From positions 45,717 to 109,716 of the forward strand of contig NZ_JACHCI010000021.1 of the NCBI RefSeq assembly GCF_014200675.1: 64,000 nt of DNA. The letters are read 5' to 3'. The notes beneath the pieces were generated by a model. It saw nothing but the letters and a program-made list of their open reading frames with translations, was not told where the DNA came from and made no database searches. The stretch comes from Janthinobacterium saanense (GTDB taxonomy: Bacteria > Pseudomonadota > Gammaproteobacteria > Burkholderiales > Burkholderiaceae_D). Made by a program: the position numbers and the translations under genes. Positions 39,677 to 48,781 of this stretch are shown piece after piece. Within the stretch, counting starts at the first letter, position 1; each line of letters opens with the position of its first letter.

Positions 39677-40053
39677 ATGATGGCGATCTCGCAAGATGTG
39701 GTTGGTGAAATATTGTGAGCCTGGGAAACAAAAGCAATAAATGCAAATGTTTCCGTAGCGCAATATATTATAGAGAAAGAAAAGCGCCGCACGCGTGTAG
39801 CGGGGAATTTATTTTTTTAGGGAACGTTGATGGAAGGGCGTCTGACGCGCCGCATTCACTGTGCATAGCTTGAACGAGCATTGATGCCGCTGTTGTTCGG
39901 CATCACAGCAAAAGGTCAGCCAGGTTGGTATTTATTTCGATGGACGGGCTATGCAGGTGAGGCTATGCATAACCCTGTGACATCGCTTAGTTAAGGAAGG
40001 GGCGTGCATGAAAGACAGGATCGATATACTACAGGCTATGTCTCAGCTAAGAG
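39677..40053. other. Gap between the glycoside hydrolase and an unknown gene
   Basis: This 377-bp AT-rich gap holds a minus-strand TATAAT (39772-39767) and a hairpin TGATGCCG/CGGCATCA (39882-39905) without a T-tract. A 43-codon plus-strand frame from 40008 has a good AAGGAAGGGG site but runs into the opposite gene's 3' end, so it is not claimed. Confidence 0.5.
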
Positions 40054-40611
40054 TTACATCATTACGTCGCCACCAACTGAGCTTTCCGGGTCGAAGGAAA
40101 ATACGCGCAATTCCGGTTGAGTGTCTTCGCCGCGCATGATGCGCACGGTAATAACGAATGACAGTTCCCAGCGGCCGGAGGCATAGCCTACGTCCAGATT
40201 GTGTTTCCATTCCTGGCGGATATGGTGCAGCGGCGGTTCGGCCGGTTCACCCAGCAGCTTTTGGATCTCAAAATCCAGCGGCAAGTGATAGGTGGCGCCC
40301 ACAGACTGAAGAAATGGCGACGGTGGTGAATAAATGGTGGGGACCTTCGGACCGATCTGTGTCAGTTGCGGCAAGGTGATGATGCAGCAATCGACGATCT
40401 GGAACGAGGTGAATCCACTATCCTTGGAGCCGCAGCAGGTGACATCCAGATATACATGCTGGCCTTTCTGGAAGTGCACGCCGCCCATATAGGGACCGTG
40501 GCGAGGATCGGCCGTGCCATCGCATGAGGTAAAGCTGTAGTCGAGCTGGTTGGTGATCTGGTCTGCATCAAAATGTACGGATAACTTCATCCAAGGGCTT
40601 ACAGGGGTCAT
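40054..40611 (-). CDS. Hypothetical protein coupled to the Ser/Thr kinase gene
   Basis: The 185-residue product is not recognised. It has no signal peptide or membrane segment. It holds paired cysteines (VTCCGSKD and VDCCIITL), short beta-rich stretches and a polar C-terminus (PESSVGGDVMM). Its start overlaps the stop of the kinase gene by 4 nt (ATGA), so the kinase and this protein are made together and it is a likely partner or substrate of the kinase, which is inference. Another possibility is a T6SS-related cargo given the nearby island. Confidence 0.75.
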   Translation of the reverse strand: MTPVSPWMKLSVHFDADQITNQLDYSFTSCDGTADPRHGPYMGGVHFQKGQHVYLDVTCCGSKDSGFTSFQIVDCCIITLPQLTQIGPKVPTIYSPPSPFLQSVGATYHLPLDFEIQKLLGEPAEPPLHHIRQEWKHNLDVGYASGRWELSFVITVRIMRGEDTQPELRVFSFDPESSVGGDVMM

Positions 40612-42869
40612 TTTTTATTGTCTCTTTCCAGGGTAATGAGAAATTGTTGGTAGCGGGCATCTCGCCGCAGGTTCAACAGATCGGGGGCTGATTCGATCAG
40701 ATTGAGTGGGTAGCCAAGCTTGCTGGCACGTATCAGCGCATTCAGCGCTTCACTACGGTTGTTAATTAATTCGTATGTTAGAGCTGCCCGGAACTGGACT
40801 TCGGCTGCTTGTGGGGCCAGATTAACCGCGTGTTTTACTATGTTTAAGGCTTGTTTTTTTTCGCCTACGTAGGCTTGATATAGCGCCATCCGTGAGTTCA
40901 TCGTAATATCGTTAGGCATGCGCGCGAGCATAGGGCTTAACAGTTCAATAGCGCGGGAATATGACTTTCTTGATAATTTTATTTGTGCAGGTACCCAGCG
41001 TTGAGCATCAGCCAAGTTAGCCCATAGTAAATATGTTCCCGGACTTCCCTTTTTCTCGGAGACGGCATTTTCAAATGCTTGGACAGCAGCAAGATAGTCA
41101 CCTTTTGCAAACAAAGAAGTACCAAGATTTGTATACAACTCCCAGTGTGGATGTATCTGCAGGCCCTGCTGTAGAACTTGTAGGGCCTCATCACCTCGGT
41201 TCTGTCGAAGTAATGTTGCGTTTAAGGATGCGTAAGCACTAGGCGATTGTGGGTCCATACGTATACTGTTACGAAATATTTTCTCTGCGGTAACATAATC
41301 GCCCTGCTTGTAATACATATAGCCCAGCATGGAATTGAACAAGCGCTCTTGAGGGTATGCTGCAATTGCTTTTTCTAGTATGGAGTGGGCTGATTCGAAT
41401 TTATGACTAATGATATATAGACGAGCTTTTCCATACAAACCTAGTAAATTATTCGGTTCTAAATTTAACGATATTGTCGCCTCACGTAATGCCTCTTCAT
41501 TTTTTCCTTGGATTTCGTATACCCAAGCTTGTGCAACATGAGACAGAGCGAGTTGATTATCTGCCGCCAAAGCCTGCTTTGCGCTGACATCTGCCCTTTG
41601 TAGCCAGGTTTCATCGCGACCGTTGCCGGTATAGCGTAAACTCGAAGCTAGCGATAAACCGGCTGCAGCTGCCGCATTTGATGGGTTGTGCTCTAGTACT
41701 TTGCTAAACTCTTCGATGGCAGTTCTTTGGCTGGTATCGCGATCAAACACCCGCAGTGCTTCCATACCCGCTGCCATGCTGGCCATTTCCGAATACGGTT
41801 GCGGTGCTTTTTCGCCAGTTACAAGCGATTTCACCACAGGCAGCACATTTGGCAACTGCCATCCCGCCAGTACTGCCAACAACGCGATGGCGGCGCCCCA
41901 TTTCAATGTACGCTTGCGGGGGATGGGTAGCTGGATGGAAACGGTGGCTGGCAGCTCTTTTTGCGCAAGTTTCTCATTAACAAGAGGCGTTGCCGATCTT
42001 GCCGCTTCCCCGCGTTGCGTCCCGATCGCATCGCGTACGTCGCGCATGGTGCGTGGGCGGTCGCCCGGGTCGTGCGCCGTCATGGCGCGGACCAGGGCGT
42101 TGATGGCGGGCGGGACGGTGTCGGGCAGGTCTGGCCAGGGATCTGTCGCCTGCATGTGGGCGGCAGCCAGGGCCAGGCCGTTCAGGTGGGCGAAGTGGCG
42201 CTGGCCGGCCAGCATTTCGTACAGCATGGCGCCCAGCGCGTAGACGTCGCCGCGCGTGTCGGGCAGGCGGCCCATCAGGCGTTCGGGCGCCATGTAGGCG
42301 ATGGTGCCCTGCAAGTCGCACAGGGCGGTGGTTTGCGTGGCTTGGGGATCCATGTGGCGGGCCAGGCCGAAGTCGAGGATGCGCACCTTGCCGTTCGCTT
42401 CCAGCATCAGATTTGATGGTTTCAAATCGCCATGCACCAGGTCCATGGCGTGTGCCTCGTCCATGGCGTCGGCGATCTGGTAGCCGATATCGAGCGCCGC
42501 TTCCACGGTAGCCGCACCGCTGTGCATGAATTGGCCCAGCGTCTGCCCCTCGACCAGTTCCATCACGATGGATTGGCCTGTGCCCTGGCCTTCGATGGAA
42601 AAGATACGCACGAAGGCGGCATGGCGCAGCGAGGCGGCCAGGCGCGCTTCATTGATGAGTTTTTCGGGATGCAGTACATCGGCTTGCGGTTTCAGGCGCT
42701 TCAGCGCCACGCTGCGGCACAGCTTGGTATCCCATGCTTCGAATACATGGCCGAAACCGCCTTCGCCCAGCAAGCGGCGCACTTCATAATGCTCGCTGAT
42801 ATTGCCGTCTTGCAAAGTGGGCTGACGCAGGGGATCGAGCAATTCCATAGACCTTGGCTGAGAGTGCAT
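40608..42869 (-). CDS. Membrane Ser/Thr protein kinase with TPR repeats
   Basis: The protein of about 753 residues has an N-terminal Hanks-type kinase domain: LLGEGGFGHVF (P-loop), VALKRLKP (Lys), VHGDLKPSNLML (catalytic loop, HGD in place of HRD), ILDFGLARH (metal-binding DFG) and AYMAPERLMG. A membrane segment (WGAAIALLAVLAGW) follows and then about 400 residues of TPR-like repeats (DEALRVLQQ-like, AEKIFRNSIRMDP). The start is uncertain: ATG 42875, 42869 and 42848 are all possible. The kinase half is GC-rich and the TPR half AT-rich. It is divergent from the T6SS genes and may act like PpkA, which is inference. Confidence 0.88.
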   Translation of the reverse strand: MHSQPRSMELLDPLRQPTLQDGNISEHYEVRRLLGEGGFGHVFEAWDTKLCRSVALKRLKPQADVLHPEKLINEARLAASLRHAAFVRIFSIEGQGTGQSIVMELVEGQTLGQFMHSGAATVEAALDIGYQIADAMDEAHAMDLVHGDLKPSNLMLEANGKVRILDFGLARHMDPQATQTTALCDLQGTIAYMAPERLMGRLPDTRGDVYALGAMLYEMLAGQRHFAHLNGLALAAAHMQATDPWPDLPDTVPPAINALVRAMTAHDPGDRPRTMRDVRDAIGTQRGEAARSATPLVNEKLAQKELPATVSIQLPIPRKRTLKWGAAIALLAVLAGWQLPNVLPVVKSLVTGEKAPQPYSEMASMAAGMEALRVFDRDTSQRTAIEEFSKVLEHNPSNAAAAAGLSLASSLRYTGNGRDETWLQRADVSAKQALAADNQLALSHVAQAWVYEIQGKNEEALREATISLNLEPNNLLGLYGKARLYIISHKFESAHSILEKAIAAYPQERLFNSMLGYMYYKQGDYVTAEKIFRNSIRMDPQSPSAYASLNATLLRQNRGDEALQVLQQGLQIHPHWELYTNLGTSLFAKGDYLAAVQAFENAVSEKKGSPGTYLLWANLADAQRWVPAQIKLSRKSYSRAIELLSPMLARMPNDITMNSRMALYQAYVGEKKQALNIVKHAVNLAPQAAEVQFRAALTYELINNRSEALNALIRASKLGYPLNLIESAPDLLNLRRDARYQQFLITLERDNKK

Positions 42870-43134
42870 CAACATGTGCACCAAGCATTAAATGTGTTTG
42901 AATGCGCAAGATGATTGATTTTAAGTAACATACTGATTTAAAACGATTGTTTCGAATAAGTCAATTAATATTGGCAAGGAATGAACAAAAGGCCAGCCGG
43001 GGAGTTTTTCAGTGTTGCTTGCCGGGCCATGCCAGCCATTTTGTCCAAACGCAATTTCTCCCTGATCGCCTGCCCCAATAATGCGGATGGGGCCGTGCCG
43101 GCATGTGCCGCCCGCCCACAGCGGAGGGGCGGGC

Positions 43135-44979
43135 ATGGACGAGCTGCTGCAGTATTACGAACGCGAACTGGGCACCTTGAATGGGCACAACCAGGCTTTC
43201 GCCCGGCGTTATCCAGCCATTGCCGGCGCCTTGGGCCTGGCAGATGGCGTAGCAGGAGGGCCGCAGGATCCGCACATGGCGCGCATGGTGCAGGCGTTTG
43301 CCATGTTCAATGCACGCACGGCCAAGCGCCTGGCCGATGCTTTTGGGCTATTCAGTGAAACCTTGCTGGAAGTCAATTTCCCCCATTATTTGCGTCCGTT
43401 TCCCGCTTGCTCGATTGCCCGTATCGATAATGATGGCGACAACACTACCGGCCTGGCCATCATTCCACGCGGCACCATCATGCATACCGCCGAGCATCAA
43501 GGCGTCGCCTGCAAGTTCCGCACCGCGTATGACGTGGCCGTGGCGCCGCTGCGCCTGGCCGAGGTGCGCTATCAGTCCATCGTTGCGGCGCCGGCTGCGA
43601 TACGGTTTGCGCCCGGCCTTGGTTCGGCCATCAGCATCACGCTGGAAGCGAGCGGGGCAACGCAGACGCTGCCGGACCTGGCGCTGCCGGCGTTGCGTTT
43701 GTTTATTGATGGCGAGCCCTCGTTTGGCGCCACCTTGCGCGATTGCCTGTTCATGCGCGTGCGCGCCGCCTATGTGGAAACGGCCGAGGGCGCCTGGCAG
43801 GAGCTGAAGCAGATACCGCTGCAACCGGTGGGTGTTGCCCTGGATGAAGCTTTGATACCGTACACGGCCAGGTCTCACCCCGCGTATCGCTTGCTTGGCG
43901 AATGGTTTGCCTTTCCTGAAAAGTTCAATTTTGTCGACCTGGATATAGCCGCGCTGCAGCCGCATCTGGCGGCGGGCAGCCGGCGTTGTACGGTGCACTT
44001 GCTGCTGGCCGACCTGCATGCCGATTCGGATATCGCGCGCATCTTGCGGCCTCTTTCTACCAAGCATCTGTTGCCAGGATGCACGCCGGTGGTTAACTTG
44101 TTCAGCCAGCCGGCCAATCCCATCCGGCTGAGCCAGACCAGCGCCGACCACGTGCTGTTGCCATCGGTGCGGCAGGCACAGTTCTACGATATTCACAGCG
44201 TCGATAGCGTGCAGGTGCTCAGCGAGACGTCGCAGGGTAATGCGCTCGACGAGTTCCATCCCTATTATTCGATGCGCCATGGCGAGGCGGGCGGACGCCT
44301 GGGCCGCTATTGGGTCACGCGGCGCGATGAAAACATGGCTGTGAGCAACCCAGGCTACGACATGCGCATCGCTTTTGTCGACGGCGCCATGCAGCCCTTG
44401 TCCGACGTCACGCAAACAGTGTCCATCATGCTCACTTGCAGCAACCGTGATTTGCCCAGCCGTTTGGCGTATGGCGCCGCTGGCGGCGATTTGCACCACG
44501 ATGGTCTGGCCAGCACCTTGCCGGTACGCCTGCTGCGCAAACCCACCAGTACCTGCCGTTTTCCGGCGGGGGCCGCTTCGCACTGGCGGCTGATCGCGCA
44601 ATTGTCCTTGAACCACCAGTCGCTGAGCGAGCAGGGTTTGCCGGCCTTCAAGCAAATCCTGGAACTGTATAACTTGCCGGGTTCCGTCAGTGCTGCGCGC
44701 CAGATCGCCGGCATCATGGGCTTGCGCCATCGCTCTGCCAGTACCTGGCTGCACGATGCGGCGGGTGGCAGCCTGGTATTCGGTATTGACGTCTTGCTGA
44801 CGGTCGATGAAGAAGCGTTTGTCGGCAGCGGCCTGCATGCGTTTGCGCAAGTGGTCGAGCATTTCCTGGGCCTGTACGTGCATCTGGGCAGCTTTACCCG
44901 CTTGATCGTCTTGTCGCACAAGAATGGAAAGGAGCTGTTGTGCTGCCTGCCACGCAATGGAAGCCAGGCGCTGGCTTAA
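43135..44979 (+). CDS. tssF: Type VI secretion baseplate protein TssF
   Basis: TssF with TssG, TssE and TssK forms the T6SS baseplate wedges. The 614-residue product shows the family opening (MDELLQYYERELGTL, then RYPAIAGALGLA and DPHMARMVQAFA), LPHYLRPFP-like FPHYLRPFPACSI and the C-terminal FGIDVLLTVDEEAFVGSG. The start at 43135 follows GGAGGGGCGG. Its 3' end overlaps tssG by 40 bp. No other structural tss genes are in the island, so the rest of the apparatus must be elsewhere. Confidence 0.93.
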   Translation: MDELLQYYERELGTLNGHNQAFARRYPAIAGALGLADGVAGGPQDPHMARMVQAFAMFNARTAKRLADAFGLFSETLLEVNFPHYLRPFPACSIARIDNDGDNTTGLAIIPRGTIMHTAEHQGVACKFRTAYDVAVAPLRLAEVRYQSIVAAPAAIRFAPGLGSAISITLEASGATQTLPDLALPALRLFIDGEPSFGATLRDCLFMRVRAAYVETAEGAWQELKQIPLQPVGVALDEALIPYTARSHPAYRLLGEWFAFPEKFNFVDLDIAALQPHLAAGSRRCTVHLLLADLHADSDIARILRPLSTKHLLPGCTPVVNLFSQPANPIRLSQTSADHVLLPSVRQAQFYDIHSVDSVQVLSETSQGNALDEFHPYYSMRHGEAGGRLGRYWVTRRDENMAVSNPGYDMRIAFVDGAMQPLSDVTQTVSIMLTCSNRDLPSRLAYGAAGGDLHHDGLASTLPVRLLRKPTSTCRFPAGAASHWRLIAQLSLNHQSLSEQGLPAFKQILELYNLPGSVSAARQIAGIMGLRHRSASTWLHDAAGGSLVFGIDVLLTVDEEAFVGSGLHAFAQVVEHFLGLYVHLGSFTRLIVLSHKNGKELLCCLPRNGSQALA

Positions 44980-45980
44980 CCAGTCATGTCATCAAGCGTT
45001 TGCTCGATGATCCGTCCCGCTTCGATTTCTTCCAGGCGGTGCGCCTGCTGGCAGCCTGGCTGATACAGCAGGGCATGTCGCACGAACAGGTCTTCGAGCA
45101 TTGTCTGCGCCTGCATGGCAGCACATCGCTGTCGTTTGCCGCGAGCGAGATTGAACAGCTGTGGCTGGAGCTGAGCGATACCGATGAGATGCACGTGCAT
45201 CTGCAGCCAGCCATGACCGGTTTCCTGGGCGTGCATGGCAGCTTGCCCTTGCATTACACGGAAATGATCAACCGCGTCGAACGGCAAACCGGCGATGACG
45301 GCCCGCGCGCCTGGCTGGACACTTTGTCGCAGCGGGCCCTGGGCCTGTTTTATCAAGCCTGGGCCCGCTATCGCATCGAATGCCAGGCGGACGCGGACGG
45401 CGGCGATTTCTTGCAGCTGCAACTGGCCCTGGCTGGCAGCTGGCCGGCCCAGCTGGCGCAGCAGCCTGATGGTTTGCCGGCCCATGTGCATGCTCATTAC
45501 GCGGCCATGCTGCGCCATCGTCCGGCGACGGCCGAAGTGATGCAATCTGTGCTGGCCGAGTATTTTGAGGTGCCGGTGCAGCTACAGCGCTGGATAGGCG
45601 ACTGGTTTTGGCGCGCGCCGCAGGAACATAGCTTGTTGGCGACGGCCAATTGTCTGCTGGGGCGGGGCGCCATGCTGGGTGAACGCTGCCGGCGTGCGGA
45701 TTTGCGCGTGCGCCTGGTGCTGGGGCCTTTGGCGCGCGCAGCCTATGACGACTTTTTGCCTGGCCGGCCAGGCGCGCTGGCCTTGCGGCAAATGCTGGCG
45801 CTGTTTGGCTTGCCGTCCGTCAGTATCGAAGTGCGGCTGGTGCTGCGGCGCGAAGCAGTGCGTGGCTGCGTGCTGGGCATGCCAGTTGGTTTGGGGCACG
45901 ACACCTTTCTGCTCACCACACCGCCGCAGCATGACCGTGATGATATGGCTTACGACATACGCTTCGATGGCTCGGCCTGA
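44940..45980 (+). CDS. tssG: Type VI secretion baseplate protein TssG
   Basis: The 346-residue product matches TssG: HVIKRLLDDPSRFDFFQAVR, SLPLHYTEMI, RALGLFYQAWARYR and the C-terminal LRQMLALFGLP. The GTG start at 44940 has AAAGGAG upstream and lies inside the tssF coding end (40-bp overlap), so translation is probably coupled. TssF and TssG form a stable 2:1 complex. Confidence 0.92.
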   Translation: MLPATQWKPGAGLTSHVIKRLLDDPSRFDFFQAVRLLAAWLIQQGMSHEQVFEHCLRLHGSTSLSFAASEIEQLWLELSDTDEMHVHLQPAMTGFLGVHGSLPLHYTEMINRVERQTGDDGPRAWLDTLSQRALGLFYQAWARYRIECQADADGGDFLQLQLALAGSWPAQLAQQPDGLPAHVHAHYAAMLRHRPATAEVMQSVLAEYFEVPVQLQRWIGDWFWRAPQEHSLLATANCLLGRGAMLGERCRRADLRVRLVLGPLARAAYDDFLPGRPGALALRQMLALFGLPSVSIEVRLVLRREAVRGCVLGMPVGLGHDTFLLTTPPQHDRDDMAYDIRFDGSA

Positions 45981-46019
45981 CGCCATGCAGATATCAATCA
46001 ACTTGATGGGAGGCTTGAC

Positions 46020-48764
46020 GTGAAAGATTTCGCGCAATGGATGACGTCTGAAAAGACCTTGAGCTCGGATAACCGCCCCTTGCGGCTGCGCCTTGCCTAT
46101 CCGGAAGGCATCAATGAAGATGTGCTGCTGCCGCAGCGCATCAGCGGTAGCGAGGCTATTTGTGGCGGCATCGAGTACCGCATCCTGTGCGTGGCGACCG
46201 AGGTGCAACTTGCCCTTAAACAATTCATTGCCGTGCCGGCCGAGTTGCAGATCGTCACAGACCGGGGCCAGCTGCGCCGCGTCTGCGGCATCGTGGCCGA
46301 AGCATGCGCGGGGCAAAGCGATGGTGGCCTGGCGACCTATCAGCTGGTGTTGCGCGACGCCCTGGCCTTGATGGAAAAGCGCATCAATACGCGCGTGTTT
46401 CGCGGCAAGAATGAATTGCAGGTGGTGCAGATATTGGTCGATGAATGGCGCCAGGGTAATAGCGTGCTGGCCGCCAGCCTGGACTACGCCATCGATCCGG
46501 CACTGGTGGCGCGCAACCTGCCGGTGCGTGAATTCACCATGCAGCACAATGAATCCGATGCCGCCTTTATCCGCCGCCTGCTGCGCCGCCGGGGCATCGC
46601 CTGGTGCTTCCAGCCGGGATCCTCGACTGCTTCCGCGGACGCAAAGTTTCCTGTCCACACCTTGTTCTTGTTCGATGACGCCAGCCGGCTGCCGCAGAAC
46701 GCGGCTGGCACAGTGCGTTATCACCGCGATGATGCGACCGAAGAACGCGATACGGTCACGGCCTGGAGCGCCGTGCGCCGTTTACAACCGGGAAAGTCCG
46801 AACGCTACAGCTGGGACGAGGGCCATCCGCACAGTCCACAATTCATGCGCACGCAGGCGGTGGGCATGGTCGACCAGGGCGGCAATGGCAATCGCCTGGC
46901 AGCCAGCCTTGACGACTACATCGTGGAAATGCCCAATGCCGGCGCCAGCAATGACGATCAGCGCTATCTTGGGCAACTGGCCATGGCGCGCCACGATCTG
47001 GAAAGCAAATGTTTCCAGGGCGAGGCCTGCGTGCGCGACTTTTGTGCTGGTCAATGGTTCAGCCTGGAAGGGCATGCCGAGATCGATAGCCATCCGGCGG
47101 CCGAGCGTTGTTTCGTCCTCACGGCGGTCAGCGTATTGGCCAGCAACAACTTGCCGAAAGGCCTGGATGCGAGGATAGAGCGCTTGTTTTCCCAGAGCGG
47201 CTGGCCTTTGGATAGCGGCTTGGCGCCGCCGGGCATGGCGGACTCCAGCTCGGCCTTGCGCTACCGCAGCCGTTTTACCTGTGTGCGGCGCGGCATCGAG
47301 ATCGTGCCGGGCTACGATGTACGCAGCGATTTGCCGGTCGTGCGCCTGCAGAGTGCGCTGGTGGTGGGGCCGGCTGGCGAAGAGGTCCATTGCGATGGCC
47401 TGGGCAGGGTCAAGCTGCGCTTTGGCGCCACGCGGGCGCAAGACCATGCGCACGCCGGTGGCTCGGGCGCCTCTGACACGGAACGCGATTCGGCCTGGGT
47501 GCGCGTCGCCTCCAGCTGGGCCGGCAATGGTCCAGGTTCCAACCAGCAGTGCGGCACTTTGACCTTGCCGCGCATCGGCACGGAAGTGCTGGTGGATTTT
47601 CTCGGTGGCGATCCTGACCAGCCCATCATCATCGGCCAGTTGTACAACGCCGTGGGTGTGCCGCCAGGGCTGAGTCAGCGTGGTGGATTGCCGGGCAACC
47701 GTTATCTGTCCGGCATGCGCAGCCGCGAAATAAAGGGCGGGCGCGGCAACCAGTTGCGCTTTGACGACACGCCATCGCAAATTAGCGCCCAGCTGGCCAG
47801 CGACCAGGCGGCCACCCAATTGAACCTCGGTTATCTGGTCGAGCCGCGCAGCGATGGCGCGGGCCAGCAGCGCGGCGACGGTTTTGAATTGCGCAGCGAC
47901 GCCAGCGGCAGCTTGCGCACGGCGCGTTCGCTATTGATTTCGGCCTGGAAAAGAATCGATGCGCAGGGCAAACAACTCGACAGCGCTGAACATCTGAGCT
48001 TGATGAAGGAGTGCCTGGAATTATTCAGTTCGCTGGGCGAGTTCGCCGCCCAGCATCAGGCGCTGGCGCTGGACCCTGCCGGTAGCCGTGCATTAAGCAG
48101 CGACATTGCCGCTGATAAAGCCACTATCAGCATTACCGCACCGGACGGCGTGGCGCTGAGCACGCCCAAGACCGTCGCCACTCACGCGGGCGCGAATATC
48201 GACCTGGTCGCCCAACAGCATTTGCAACTGACGGCGGCGCAGCGCTGCAATGTGAATGCGGGTAAAGGCATTTCCCTGTTTGCACACAAGGACGGCATCG
48301 TGCAAGTGGCCCATTTCGGCAAGTTTTTGTTGCAAAGCCAGCATGACGCACTGCAAGCCGATGCCGCCAAGGAAATGAAACTCACGGCCGGTACGCGGAT
48401 GATCGGCGTGGCGCAAGACGAAATCACCTTCATGACGGCCGGTGGCGCGTACCTGAAACTGTCGGGCGGGGCGGTGGAACTGGGCGGGCCGGGCGCGCTG
48501 ACGGTGAAAACCGATGGCCATCACTGGAATGGTCCGGGCAGCATGAAAGGGGACTTGCCGATCTTCGGTGAAGGTGACCTGGGCCGCACGCCGCGCTTGC
48601 TGCGTCCGACCGATGGCTTGCCCGTGGAAGGCGTGGAAGTGCATGTCGAACGCGAAGGCGGCAGCCCCTTGACGGCTACCAGTGGCGGCGATGGACGCGG
48701 GCCGAAGGTGCTCAGCGATCATTTGCAAAAGCTGAAAACCTTCTTCTTCGTGCGCCGTTCCTGA
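46020..48764 (+). CDS. vgrG: Type VI spike protein VgrG
   Basis: The 914-residue protein has the gp27-like base (SGSEAICGGIEYRILCVA, then DPALVARNLPVREFTMQHNE), the gp5-like OB fold and needle (VRVASSWAGNGPGSNQQCGT, GTEVLVDFLGGDPDQP, EIKGGRGNQLRFDD), and a long C-terminal DUF2345-type region (THAGANIDLVAQQHLQLTA onward). The last 80 residues include a TTR-like or linker segment (PLTATSGGDGRGPKVLSDHL) that may dock cargo. It starts at GTG with GGGAGG upstream, directly after tssG, and is followed by the lipase effector, so VgrG probably carries that effector. Confidence 0.95.
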   Translation: MKDFAQWMTSEKTLSSDNRPLRLRLAYPEGINEDVLLPQRISGSEAICGGIEYRILCVATEVQLALKQFIAVPAELQIVTDRGQLRRVCGIVAEACAGQSDGGLATYQLVLRDALALMEKRINTRVFRGKNELQVVQILVDEWRQGNSVLAASLDYAIDPALVARNLPVREFTMQHNESDAAFIRRLLRRRGIAWCFQPGSSTASADAKFPVHTLFLFDDASRLPQNAAGTVRYHRDDATEERDTVTAWSAVRRLQPGKSERYSWDEGHPHSPQFMRTQAVGMVDQGGNGNRLAASLDDYIVEMPNAGASNDDQRYLGQLAMARHDLESKCFQGEACVRDFCAGQWFSLEGHAEIDSHPAAERCFVLTAVSVLASNNLPKGLDARIERLFSQSGWPLDSGLAPPGMADSSSALRYRSRFTCVRRGIEIVPGYDVRSDLPVVRLQSALVVGPAGEEVHCDGLGRVKLRFGATRAQDHAHAGGSGASDTERDSAWVRVASSWAGNGPGSNQQCGTLTLPRIGTEVLVDFLGGDPDQPIIIGQLYNAVGVPPGLSQRGGLPGNRYLSGMRSREIKGGRGNQLRFDDTPSQISAQLASDQAATQLNLGYLVEPRSDGAGQQRGDGFELRSDASGSLRTARSLLISAWKRIDAQGKQLDSAEHLSLMKECLELFSSLGEFAAQHQALALDPAGSRALSSDIAADKATISITAPDGVALSTPKTVATHAGANIDLVAQQHLQLTAAQRCNVNAGKGISLFAHKDGIVQVAHFGKFLLQSQHDALQADAAKEMKLTAGTRMIGVAQDEITFMTAGGAYLKLSGGAVELGGPGALTVKTDGHHWNGPGSMKGDLPIFGEGDLGRTPRLLRPTDGLPVEGVEVHVEREGGSPLTATSGGDGRGPKVLSDHLQKLKTFFFVRRS

Positions 48765-48781
48765 CATTAAAAGGTATCGCG

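Noticed and set aside
39882..39905. Hairpin TGATGCCG/CGGCATCA as a terminator of the unknown gene at 40054
   Set aside because: No T-tract and about 150 bp from the stop; kept only as a note in the gap entry.
40008..40139. 43-codon plus-strand frame with AAGGAAGGGG ribosome site
   Set aside because: It runs into the 3' end of the opposite unknown gene, encodes an Arg-rich sequence without a motif, and could be chance.
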